This document shows, in pieces, positions 56,564-64,000 of a DNA stretch of 64,000 bases (the first letter of the stretch is position 1; each line of letters begins with the position of its first letter). The stretch covers positions 1-64,000 of the forward strand of contig NZ_NWSX01000002.1 in the NCBI RefSeq assembly GCF_002531825.1. The letters are read 5' to 3'. The notes under the pieces are model-generated. The model did no database searches. It was not told where the DNA came from and saw only the letters and a list, made by a program, of their open reading frames with translations. Source of the stretch: Rhizobium sp. J15. Lineage in GTDB: Bacteria; Pseudomonadota; Alphaproteobacteria; Rhizobiales; Rhizobiaceae. The position numbers and the translations under genes were made by a program.

Positions 56564-57999
56564 GCGGCAGGGCGTCCTTCGAGCGGGAAGACCTTCGAGG
56601 GGTTGAGGATCCAGCCGGGATCGAAGGCGGCGCGCACCGCCATCTGCTGGGCAAGGTCGGCCTCGGAATATTGATGCCGCATCAGGTCGCGCTTCTCGAT
56701 GCCGACGCCATGCTCGCCGGTGAGGCAGCCGCCGGCATCGACGCAGAGCTTCAGAATATCGTTGCCGGCCGCTTCCGCCCTGGCGGCATCCTCGGGATCG
56801 TTGGCATTGAAGAGGATCAGCGGATGCATGTTGCCGTCGCCGGCATGGAAGACATTGGCGACGCGCAGGCCGTAATGATCAACGATCTCCGCTGTCCGCT
56901 TCAGCACATGGGAAAGCTGGCTGAGCGGCACGGTGCCGTCCATGCAGATATAGTCGGCGATCCGGCCGGTGGCGCCGAAGGCGGATTTGCGGCCCTTCCA
57001 GATCAGCGCCGCTTCGGTCGCCGACTGGCATTCGCGCACGGTCTTCACGCCGTGCCGGCGGGCGATTTCGACGATGTCCTTCAGCGTCGCGTCCATCTCG
57101 GCTTCCGAACCTTCGACCTCGACGATCAGGAGCGCGCCGACATCGAGGGGATAGCCGGCATGGGCGAAGGCCTCGCAGATCTCGATCGCCGGCTTGTCCA
57201 TGAATTCGATCGCAACCGGAATGATGCCGGCGGCGATGACATCGGCCACGCAGGCGCCGGCTTCCTCCGACGCTTCGAAGCCGAAGAGCACCGGGCGCGC
57301 GCCTTCCGGCTTGGCGATCAGCCGCACCGTCGCCTCGGTGACGATGCCGAGCTGGCCCTCGTGACCGCAAACGAGGCCGAGCAGATCATAACCCGCCGCA
57401 TCCAGCGCCATGCCGCCGAGTTCGATCACCGTGCCGTCGACCAGCACCATTTTGACGCCGAGCAGATTGTTGGTGGTGACGCCATATTTCAGACAGTGGG
57501 CGCCGCCGGAATTCATGCCGATATTGCCGCCGATGGTGCAGGCGAGCTGCGAGCTCGGATCGGGCGCATAGAAGAAGCCATCGGCGGAGACGGATTCGGA
57601 AATATTGAGATTGGTGACACCTGCCTGCACCACGGCGACGCGGTTCGCCAGATCGATCTCGAGGATGCCGTTCATCTTGGAGAGACCGAGCACGACGGCA
57701 TCCTCCTGCGGAATGGCGCCGCCGGACAGCGAGGTGCCGGCGCCGCGCGGCACGACGGGAATCCCGTAGCGATGGCAATAACGCATGACCGCAGACACCT
57801 CGGCCGTCGTGCGCGGCAGCGCGACGGCAAGCGGCAGGCGCCGATAGGAGACAAAAGCATCCGTCTCGAACGGCACCAGCTCTCGCGCCTCATGGACCAG
57901 GCATTCCGGCGGCAGGAGATCGGTCAGATCGGCAACGATCTGGGCCCGCCGCGCCAGCACGTCGGCACGGGGTTTCAGAAACGGAATGGCGTCGGACAT
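56560..57999 (-). CDS. glcD: Glycolate oxidase subunit GlcD
   Basis: A 479-residue FAD-linked oxidase. PRGAGTSLSGGAIP (about 84-97) and GGNIGMNSGGAHCLKYG (about 155-171) form the FAD domain. HAGDGNMHP and LTGEHGVGIEKRD are in the C-terminal catalytic cap. ATG 57999 is the family start. The RIME-like element lies only 13 bp upstream, so the promoter must be within or beyond it. A broken LysR gene is divergent. Confidence 0.95.
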   Translation of the reverse strand: MSDAIPFLKPRADVLARRAQIVADLTDLLPPECLVHEARELVPFETDAFVSYRRLPLAVALPRTTAEVSAVMRYCHRYGIPVVPRGAGTSLSGGAIPQEDAVVLGLSKMNGILEIDLANRVAVVQAGVTNLNISESVSADGFFYAPDPSSQLACTIGGNIGMNSGGAHCLKYGVTTNNLLGVKMVLVDGTVIELGGMALDAAGYDLLGLVCGHEGQLGIVTEATVRLIAKPEGARPVLFGFEASEEAGACVADVIAAGIIPVAIEFMDKPAIEICEAFAHAGYPLDVGALLIVEVEGSEAEMDATLKDIVEIARRHGVKTVRECQSATEAALIWKGRKSAFGATGRIADYICMDGTVPLSQLSHVLKRTAEIVDHYGLRVANVFHAGDGNMHPLILFNANDPEDAARAEAAGNDILKLCVDAGGCLTGEHGVGIEKRDLMRHQYSEADLAQQMAVRAAFDPGWILNPSKVFPLEGRPAA

Positions 58000-58011
58000 G
58001 GCGTTCTCCCC

Positions 58012-58122
58012 AGAGCATGATGCCGAAAAATGTGCGCGGTTTTCGGGCGACATCATGCTCTAACTCTTTAACAGAACAGGATTCAGATCTTAGGCCAACC
58101 GGCCTAAAATCATTCTGTTCTA
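58012..58122. repeat. RIME-like two-palindrome element, copy 2
   Basis: Palindrome A at 58012-58061 and palindrome B at 58073-58121, nearly identical to 47246-47360. This copy occupies the glcD 5' region, 13 bp upstream of its start codon. Confidence 0.85.
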
Positions 58123-58257
58123 GTCCTGGCGACGGGAAAATGACAGCGGGAACCGGCCGCGAACCTCCCTGCCGCCGTGACATCGGCTTAGCACTTTCCC
58201 GAAACCGGCGCAAATGCTAAGCACTTATGCCAAAAGAGGAAAAAGCCGCAGAACCTT

Positions 58258-59153
58258 ATGACCAATCTGGGTGATCTCGAAATCTTCGCCAAGGTCGTGG
58301 CCACAGGAAGCATGTCGCTCGCCGGCCGGGCGCTCGGCTTTTCCCCCGCCGTCGTTCCAAGCGCATCAAGCGGCTGGAGGACAGGCTCGGCACCCGGCTT
58401 CTGCAGCGCACGACGCGGCAGATTTCGCTGACGGAAGCCGGGCAAGGCTTCTACGACCGCGTCCTCGGCATCCTCGCCGGCTTGGAAGAGGCCGAGTTCT
58501 ATATTTCCGGCCGCTCGACGCAGATGCACGGCACGCTGAAGATCTCGGCGCCGACCTCCTTCGGGCGCATGCATATCGCGCCGCATCTCAAAGACTTCAT
58601 GGAAGCGCATCCGGACCTTGCGATCAATCTGGTGCTGACCGACGAATTCTCCGACATCGTCGGCGGCGGCTTCGACCTGGCCATCCGCATCGCCGAACTC
58701 ACCGATTCAAGCCTCGTCGCCCGACGGCTCGCGCCGGTGCGCCGGCTGCTCTGCGCCTCGCCGGATTACCTTGCCGCGCATGGCAAGCCTGAAACCATCG
58801 ACGCGCTGAAACACCACCGCTGCCTGCCGGCGCACAACAACGACACCTGGCGGCTGAACGGGCCGGACGGACCGCTCAGCCTGCGGCCGGAGGGCATGCT
58901 GATCACCAACTCCAGCGAAGTGATCCGCGAGACTGTCATCGCCGGCCTCGGCATCGCGCTGCGCTCCACCTGGGATATCGGCGAAGAACTCAAGGCCGGC
59001 CGCCTGGTGCAGGTGCTGCCGGCCTATGAGGGCTCGCACAATGTCGCGCTCTCGGCCGTCTATCCCAGCCGCCAGTTCCTGCCGGCCAAGTTGCGGCTGT
59101 TCATCGATTATCTCACCGAGCTTTACGGACCCGTTCCCTACTGGGAGCTCTGA
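58258..59153 (+). pseudogene. LysR-family regulator with a one-base frameshift
   Basis: The ATG at 58258 opens a typical LysR HTH (LGDLEIFAKVVATGSMSLAG, then ALGFSPAVV). At about 58354-58358 the frame is lost: VVPSASSGW instead of the family VVSKRIKRLEDRLGTRLLQR, which reads on intact in the next frame to 59153. Restoring one T (GTT-TCC-AAG) gives a normal 298-residue protein with a full LysR substrate domain. As it stands the product would be truncated in the HTH. Real inactivation or a read error are both possible. It is divergent from glcD and may once have regulated it. Confidence 0.8.
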
Positions 59154-59168
59154 CTGAAGGCGGCAGGG

Positions 59169-60329
59169 TCAGCGCGACAGATCGAGATAGGCGTTCGCCA
59201 CCATCGCATCGATATCGGCCGGCACCGGCACGACGCAGGACCCGGCATCGGCTTCGCCCCTGGCGATGCGCTCCAGGCAGCGCGCCTGAAGCGTGAAACC
59301 GAGATCCATCGATTCGGCGGAATTGCCGAGCGGCCGCGGACCGGCAAGATTGGCCATATGGCCGCCGCCGAGCACGTGAAAAGACCGGCCGTCCTTCAGA
59401 TGGAACGTCTCGATATGCTCGGCCTCGTAACGATCGATGCCGATAACGTCGGGATGGCGCCGAAAGGCTTCGACGTCGATCTCACGCGGGAAATGGCCGC
59501 CATTCATCAGGATTGCACCGTCCTTGAGGAGCGGCAGGTCGGCGGCCGTGACGATATCGGCAAAACCCGTAACGGTGACGAGAATATCGGCCGAGCGGAT
59601 CGCCGCCTCGCGCAGCGGCGTGACGAAACCGTCGAGATGGGCTTCGAGCGTCGTCACCGGATCGATATCGACGACGCTGACGGTGGAAAAGGCATTGCGG
59701 AAACAGGCGGCCGTGCCTTTGCCGCAGGCGCCGTAGCCAAAAACCGTGACGCGTTTGCCATTGGTGGACCGGTTGGTGAAGCGCAGATAGCTTTCGAACA
59801 GGCTCTGGCCGACGGCATGCCTGTTTTCGGCGAACTGCTTGATCGGGCTGTCGTTGATGACGAGGATCGGCATGTTCAGGCGCTCGCGCATCGGTAGCAG
59901 CCGCGTGCGGCCCGACGTCGTCTCCTCGGTGCCGCCAAGGAGGTTCGCATAGGGCTTTTCCGCGGCGATGGCGAAGAGATCGCCGCCATTGTCGAGCAGC
60001 AGTTCCGGCCTTTCGGCAATCACCGCTTCCAGGCTCTGGTGATGCGCGGCAGGATCGGTCGTCTGGGTGGCAAAGACGGTGATGCCCTGTGCACGCAGGA
60101 ACTCGACCGTCGAAGGCTGGGTGCTGTTGAGGTTGCCGGTGCAGACGAGATGCGCCCCGCCGGCGCGAAGCGTCATCAACAGCGCTACCGTCTTCGGCTC
60201 GAGATGGATGCCGGTGCCGATCGACAGGCCCTCGAAGGGGCGCGTGCGCTCGAATTCGGCCGCCGTGGCCTTGAGCAGCCGGCAACTGCTGGCGATCCAA
60301 TCGATGCGGGTTGCAGTCCTTTCCATCAT
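59169..60329 (-). CDS. S-adenosylhomocysteine hydrolase-like protein with altered active site
   Basis: 386 residues, shorter than the usual 430-470 of AhcY. It keeps family landmarks: NSTQ (68-71), GGD (115-117), EETTSG (135-140), INDSPIK with K164, an NAD loop GYGACGKG (198-205), and NGGHFPREID. Key differences: the second Asp of LDDGGD is N114, Asp before the conserved Asn is E168, STQD is STQP, and the C-terminal KPxxYRY tail that caps NAD in AhcY is absent. It probably binds NAD and a nucleoside-like ligand but may not hydrolyse SAH. It follows a LysR gene on the same strand. Confidence 0.8.
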   Translation of the reverse strand: MMERTATRIDWIASSCRLLKATAAEFERTRPFEGLSIGTGIHLEPKTVALLMTLRAGGAHLVCTGNLNSTQPSTVEFLRAQGITVFATQTTDPAAHHQSLEAVIAERPELLLDNGGDLFAIAAEKPYANLLGGTEETTSGRTRLLPMRERLNMPILVINDSPIKQFAENRHAVGQSLFESYLRFTNRSTNGKRVTVFGYGACGKGTAACFRNAFSTVSVVDIDPVTTLEAHLDGFVTPLREAAIRSADILVTVTGFADIVTAADLPLLKDGAILMNGGHFPREIDVEAFRRHPDVIGIDRYEAEHIETFHLKDGRSFHVLGGGHMANLAGPRPLGNSAESMDLGFTLQARCLERIARGEADAGSCVVPVPADIDAMVANAYLDLSR

Positions 60330-60426
60330 GTTCTCCTCTGCGTCTGATGCCGGCGCCATTTCTAGCTGAGCGAAAGGATGGCGAGTATGGAGGTTATTCT
60401 GACGAAAGAGCAGAAAATCTGCCCCT

Positions 60427-61305
60427 TCAGGCTCGCTTCCCGCAACGAAGCAGCCAGCCGGACAAGGCAGCAAAGGCCGGCCGTTTCGCATCGGGCTTGC
60501 GGCAGCAAAGGCTGTAACCCGAGGGCCGGGAGATGAAGTCGTAGGGCGCGACCAGCCGCCCGCGCTCAAGATCGTCTTCTATCGAGGCGCGCGGCGCAAG
60601 GGCGATACCAAGCCCGGAACGGGCCGCACCGAGCGCCAGCAGCAGATCCTCGAATTCCTGGCGGCGTGAAAAGGCGACGGGCGGCGTGGCGCTTTCGGCA
60701 AACCATTCGTCCCATAACTTCGGGGCGCTGCGGCTGACCAGCATCGTTTGCGCAGCCATTGCGGTGGGGTCTTTCGACAGCATCGCCGCAAGCGCCGGCG
60801 TGGCGACCGGGCCGAACTCGTCCTCCATGAAGCGCAGCGCGGTAATCCCCGCGGCCGGCCGGTATTCGCCGCCCATGATCACCGCGTCCAGTTCCGGGTG
60901 CTTCTGCAGCGGTTCGACCACGGTCATCGGGACGATATCGACCAAGAGATCGCCGAGGCCGGCCTGCATGTCCGCGACGCGCGGCATCAGCCACCAGACG
61001 GCGAAGGCGGAGGGAACGCCGAGGCGGAGGCGGCCCGTTCCGGCACTTTCGAACTCCGAAGCGGCGCGCTGCAGGATGTCGAATGCCGCGCCCGAGGCTT
61101 CGGCGAAAGCGCATGCCTCGCCAGTCGGAACCAGCCTGCGGCCTTCGCGTGTGAAGAGCTTGCGGCCGAAGTGATTCTCGAGCGTCGCGATCTGCTGGCG
61201 CACGGCGCCGCGCACGACATTCAGCTCCTCGGCGGCCTTCAAAATACTGCCGTGGCGGCAAACGGCCTCGAAGGCGCGCACGGCATTGAGAGGCGGTAGA
61301 CGCAT
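60427..61305 (-). CDS. LysR-family regulator (GcvA type)
   Basis: A 292-residue regulator. The N-terminal HTH (LPPLNAVRAFEAVCRHGSIL, then LNVVRGAVRQQIATLE) is of the GcvA/AmpR group, and a LysR substrate domain spans about 90-290. ATG 61305 fits the family start. It lies 97 bp upstream of the SAHH-like gene on the same strand, so the two may be cotranscribed or the LysR may control it. A 28-bp dyad lies 66-93 bp upstream of its start. Confidence 0.9.
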   Translation of the reverse strand: MRLPPLNAVRAFEAVCRHGSILKAAEELNVVRGAVRQQIATLENHFGRKLFTREGRRLVPTGEACAFAEASGAAFDILQRAASEFESAGTGRLRLGVPSAFAVWWLMPRVADMQAGLGDLLVDIVPMTVVEPLQKHPELDAVIMGGEYRPAAGITALRFMEDEFGPVATPALAAMLSKDPTAMAAQTMLVSRSAPKLWDEWFAESATPPVAFSRRQEFEDLLLALGAARSGLGIALAPRASIEDDLERGRLVAPYDFISRPSGYSLCCRKPDAKRPAFAALSGWLLRCGKRA

Positions 61306-61370
61306 AGTTGCCACATTCGCAAAATGATTGGGAACAATTGATCCCGCCATTGATTAGAAAGCAAGACGAA

Positions 61371-61398
61371 GCCATATTGTACACCTGTGCAATATGGC
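61371..61398. promoter_or_regulatory. 28-bp dyad upstream of the LysR gene
   Basis: GCCATATTG-N10-CAATATGGC has perfect 9-bp arms, and the inner bases are also partly symmetric. It lies 66-93 bp before the LysR start and about 160 bp before the divergent Nudix gene. The size and spacing suit a regulator binding site; no T-run suggests a terminator. Confidence 0.55.
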
Positions 61399-61555
61399 GC
61401 ATTCGAAACAGGTCGTGACGGATTTCTGAGCCTGCCCCTGCTCGATTTCCCCTAAGAACGGCGGTGAAACCACGTTTCGGACCGTGCTCGGTTTTGGATT
61501 GCGTAAGCTTTCCGTGATACACGTATATGAGTGATTCCTAACAACCACTGCGAAG

Positions 61556-62080
61556 GTGACCCGACAATTGACTCTTCTCGCCAGATTGGCATCCGATGTG
61601 CAACTGATGTTCCGGCGTCCGCCGCGACAACAATACGGCGCGCTGTGCTACCGGGTGAAGAAGAAAAGCGGTGAGGTCGAGGTGCTCCTGATGACGAGCC
61701 GCGATACCGGCCGCTGGGTCATTCCCAAGGGCTGGCCGATGAATGGGAAATGCGCCCATGAAGTCGCGATGCAGGAAGCCCTGGAGGAAGCCGGCGTCCG
61801 CGGCTCCGTCGAGGCGGAAACGCTCGGCGCCTATACCTATCCGAAGGTGCTGCGCGACGGGGTGCAGGTGATCTGCAAGGTGCAGGTCTATGCGCTCGAA
61901 GTCACCGACATGGCAAAGAATTTCAAAGAGAAGGGCGAGCGCACCATCGAATGGGTGTCGTTCGACGAGGCGGCCAAGCGCGTGCGCGAACCGGAGCTGC
62001 GCCACCTTTTCCTCGCCTTCAAGCAAAAGATGATCGACAGGCTTTCGGCCAAACCGGCGAAGCAAATTCCGGCGGAATGA
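61556..62080 (+). CDS. Nudix hydrolase (DIPP-like group)
   Basis: A 174-residue Nudix protein. The Nudix box is at about 59-81 (GWPMNGKCAHEVAMQEALEE then AGV). The helix EExG residues are kept, but the usual first Glu is K65 and the Arg of REUxEE is Q73, as seen in a common alphaproteobacterial subgroup near diphosphoinositol polyphosphate phosphohydrolases. The substrate cannot be told. The start at GTG 61556 has a weak ribosome site; an ATG at 61607 is an alternative. It is followed 62 bp later by pit. Confidence 0.85.
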   Translation: MTRQLTLLARLASDVQLMFRRPPRQQYGALCYRVKKKSGEVEVLLMTSRDTGRWVIPKGWPMNGKCAHEVAMQEALEEAGVRGSVEAETLGAYTYPKVLRDGVQVICKVQVYALEVTDMAKNFKEKGERTIEWVSFDEAAKRVREPELRHLFLAFKQKMIDRLSAKPAKQIPAE

Positions 62081-62142
62081 ATCCTGCCATCTTGCACTGC
62101 TAAAAAAGCAGCGTAGAAGCAGATTTATCTCTGGAAAAACGA

Positions 62143-63642
62143 ATGCCGCCACGCCCAGCAGTTCTTACCAAACGCACGCTCGACAAAGATCTCGATAAGA
62201 TCACCTATGTCGAGGACGCGGCAAAGCATGTGGCGCGACGGCTGGTGGCCCCCGGTCTTGGGCTGATTTTCCTTGGTCTCGCCATGCTGTTTGCCGGCGT
62301 CTACGTCTTCGACCGGCCGGGAGCCGTGCTCGTCGTGGCGGCAGCCGCCCTTGCCGCCTACATGGCGCTGAATATCGGCGCCAACGACGTGACCAACAAT
62401 GTGGGCGCGGCCGTCGGCGCACGCGCCATGACGATGGGCCAGGCGCTTGTCATCGCCGCGATCTTCGAGGTCCTGGGGGCCACGATCGCCGGCGGCGAGG
62501 TCGTCAAGACGATTTCCTCCAACATCGTTGATGCCGCCCAGGTGCCGCCTGTGGTGCTCGGCTGGATCATGATGGCGGCGCTGACCGCGGCAGCCCTCTG
62601 GATCAATCTCGCAACCTGGATGAACGCGCCGGTTTCCACCACGCATGCGATCGTCGGCGCGGTGATCGGCGCCGGCGTCGCCGCCGTCGGGCCGGAGCCG
62701 GTAAACTGGCGGGTGATGCTGGAAATCACCTCGAGCTGGATCACTTCGCCGCTGATCGGCGGACTGATCGCCGCCGGCCTGCTCTATCTCGTCAAGACGC
62801 TCATCATCTATCGCGACGACAAGATCGCGGCGGCGCGGCGCTGGGTGCCGGTCCTGGTCGCCGTGATGGCCGGCAGCTTCATGGCCTATATGGTGCTGCA
62901 GCTGTCGCCCGCCGGTCGCTTTCCGTCTCTCACCGTCATTCTCATCGGGATCGGCATCGGCCTGGTGAGCTGGCTTTGCGCCCGCCCGCTCGTGCTCGCG
63001 CAAGCGCGGAATCTCGAAAACCGCAACAGCTCGCTGCGGGCGCTGTTCCGCCTGCCGCTGATCGGGTCGGCAGCGCTGCTTTCTTTCGCGCACGGGGCAA
63101 ACGACGTTTCGAACGCTGTCGGGCCGCTGTCGGCGATCGTCCGCTCCGCCAGCGTCGGTGGTGACGGAGGCGCGGGCCACCCGCCGCTCTGGGTGATGCT
63201 GATCGGCGCCTTCGGCATCTCCGTCGGCCTGCTGCTCTTCGGGCCGCGCCTCATCCGCCTGGTCGGCGAAGAGATCACCAAGCTCAACCCGATGCGCGCC
63301 TATTGCGTCGCGCTGTCGACCGCTTTCACCGTCATCGTCGCCTCCTGGCTCGGCCTGCCGGTCAGCACCACGCATATCGCCGTCGGCTCGGTGTTCGGCG
63401 TCGGTTTCTTCCGCGAATGGTATACCCGCAATTCGAAGCGCCGCATCGCCTATATCAGGCGCAAGACCGAGACCTGGGAGCTCGACGAGCCGGAGGAGCC
63501 GAACGTCCACGAGAGGCGGCGGCGTTATCTGGTGCGCCGCTCGCATTTCATGACGATCGTGGCTGCCTGGATCGTCACCGTGCCGGTTTCGGCCACGCTT
63601 GCGGCAATGATTTATTGGGCTATGTTCGCGCTCTTCGTCTGA
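62143..63642 (+). CDS. pit: PiT-family inorganic phosphate transporter
   Basis: A 499-residue inner-membrane Pi:cation symporter with about 10-12 helices. The duplicated PiT signatures are [10 protein letters not shown] (about 86-95) and [12 protein letters not shown] (about 317-328). An N-terminal cytosolic extension of about 35 residues and a central and C-terminal charged loop ([16 protein letters not shown]) are present. In rhizobia PiT is the low-affinity system repressed by PhoB; no adjacent phoU-like pit accessory gene is seen here. Confidence 0.95.
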   Translation: MPPRPAVLTKRTLDKDLDKITYVEDAAKHVARRLVAPGLGLIFLGLAMLFAGVYVFDRPGAVLVVAAAALAAYMALNIGANDVTNNVGAAVGARAMTMGQALVIAAIFEVLGATIAGGEVVKTISSNIVDAAQVPPVVLGWIMMAALTAAALWINLATWMNAPVSTTHAIVGAVIGAGVAAVGPEPVNWRVMLEITSSWITSPLIGGLIAAGLLYLVKTLIIYRDDKIAAARRWVPVLVAVMAGSFMAYMVLQLSPAGRFPSLTVILIGIGIGLVSWLCARPLVLAQARNLENRNSSLRALFRLPLIGSAALLSFAHGANDVSNAVGPLSAIVRSASVGGDGGAGHPPLWVMLIGAFGISVGLLLFGPRLIRLVGEEITKLNPMRAYCVALSTAFTVIVASWLGLPVSTTHIAVGSVFGVGFFREWYTRNSKRRIAYIRRKTETWELDEPEEPNVHERRRRYLVRRSHFMTIVAAWIVTVPVSATLAAMIYWAMFALFV

Positions 63643-63658
63643 ACTTCTGAGTTTTCAA

Positions 63659-64000
63659 ATGCGCGCCAATTTTCGCATGCAACGACTGTTCGTCGATGCG
63701 CCGCTTTCCCGCGGCGCCGTCCTGGAGGCAAATTCCGACCAGTTCAATTATCTCGCCAATGTGCTGAGGATGGAGGATGGCGCGGAGATCCTGCTCTTCA
63801 ACGGCCGTGACGGCGAGTGGAAGGCGAGCCTCTCCTTCCCCACACGCAAACGCATCCTGCTGACGGCAAAGGAAGAGACGCGGCCGCAGCCGGCGCCTTG
63901 CGACCTGCATTATCTCTTCGCGCCGCTGAAGGTCGGGCGCATGGATTATCTCGTGCAGAAAGCCGTGGAAATGGGAGCCGGTTTGCTGCAGCCTGTGGTG
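63659..64000 (+). CDS. rsmE: 16S rRNA (uracil(1498)-N3)-methyltransferase, 5' part
   Basis: The first 114 residues of RsmE; the gene continues past the window. The PUA-like N-terminal domain ([13 protein letters not shown], then [20 protein letters not shown]) is followed by the start of the SPOUT domain ([20 protein letters not shown]). It begins 16 bp after pit. An internal ATG at codon 7 is an alternative start. Confidence 0.92.
   Translation, partial: MRANFRMQRLFVDAPLSRGAVLEANSDQFNYLANVLRMEDGAEILLFNGRDGEWKASLSFPTRKRILLTAKEETRPQPAPCDLHYLFAPLKVGRMDYLVQKAVEMGAGLLQPVV

Overview
This window looks like chromosomal core sequence from a Rhizobium of the leguminosarum/etli group. The evidence is high GC with strong antisense open frames, a complete rhizobial core gene set, short HisG with HisZ, a CIRCE-controlled groESL operon, a lipid A oxidase-like outer-membrane barrel, and several families of rhizobial intergenic palindromic repeats. 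I see no phage, integrase, IS element, CRISPR array, tRNA or rRNA. About 60 protein genes are called. Two of them carry single-base frameshifts (a copper-uptake-associated gene near 26,533 and a LysR regulator near 58,356). The last gene, rsmE, runs off the right edge.

Layout. 0-6 kb: corA-kup ion transport pair, an Mrp/ApbC Fe-S P-loop ATPase, and an orphan LuxR regulator. 6-10 kb: a De Ley-Doudoroff-type sugar cluster (IclR regulator, divergent dehydrogenase, dgoK, dgoA, lactonase) with a clear operator-like palindrome. 10-16 kb: a PRC-barrel periplasmic protein, an EAL/degenerate-GGDEF protein, a PAS-PAS-REC-REC protein with no kinase, and mutL. 16-24.5 kb: DUF2093, then the envelope block lpxK-HAD-waaA-DUF4170-cysQ-pmbA and a divergent CPA2 K+/H+ antiporter. 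24.6-27 kb: a small copper-associated cluster. 27-31 kb: patatin, rsmD, rluB with a long charged tail, and tadA. 31-37 kb: HAD-ribF-ileS-lipoprotein. 37-40 kb: groES-groEL and a poorly known protein. 40.5-46.3 kb: a GST, DoxX, hisS-hisZ-hisG and a methyltransferase-like unknown. 46.4-53.8 kb: a second copper-type pair, an aldo/keto reductase, a HAD protein, tag, two L,D-transpeptidases, an LpxQ-like protein and a small secreted protein. 53.8-59 kb: the glcD-glcE-glcF glycolate oxidase operon and a broken LysR gene. 59-64 kb: an S-adenosylhomocysteine-hydrolase-like protein with altered active-site residues and its LysR neighbour, a Nudix hydrolase, a PiT phosphate transporter and the start of rsmE.

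How the genes connect. The dgo-type genes oxidise a sugar, open the lactone, then phosphorylate and cleave the 2-keto-3-deoxy acid; the dehydratase step is not encoded here. lpxK and waaA build lipid A-Kdo, and the LpxQ-like protein could modify it in the outer membrane. Two small copper-type loci both encode CxxC secreted proteins. glcDEF oxidises glycolate to glyoxylate.

The least explained items are the SAHH-like enzyme with its LysR neighbour and 28-bp upstream dyad, the kinase-less PAS/receiver protein, the Mrp protein that lost its CxxC motif but has a His-rich linker, and the long repetitive tail of RluB. No clearly new multi-gene defence or mobile system was seen.
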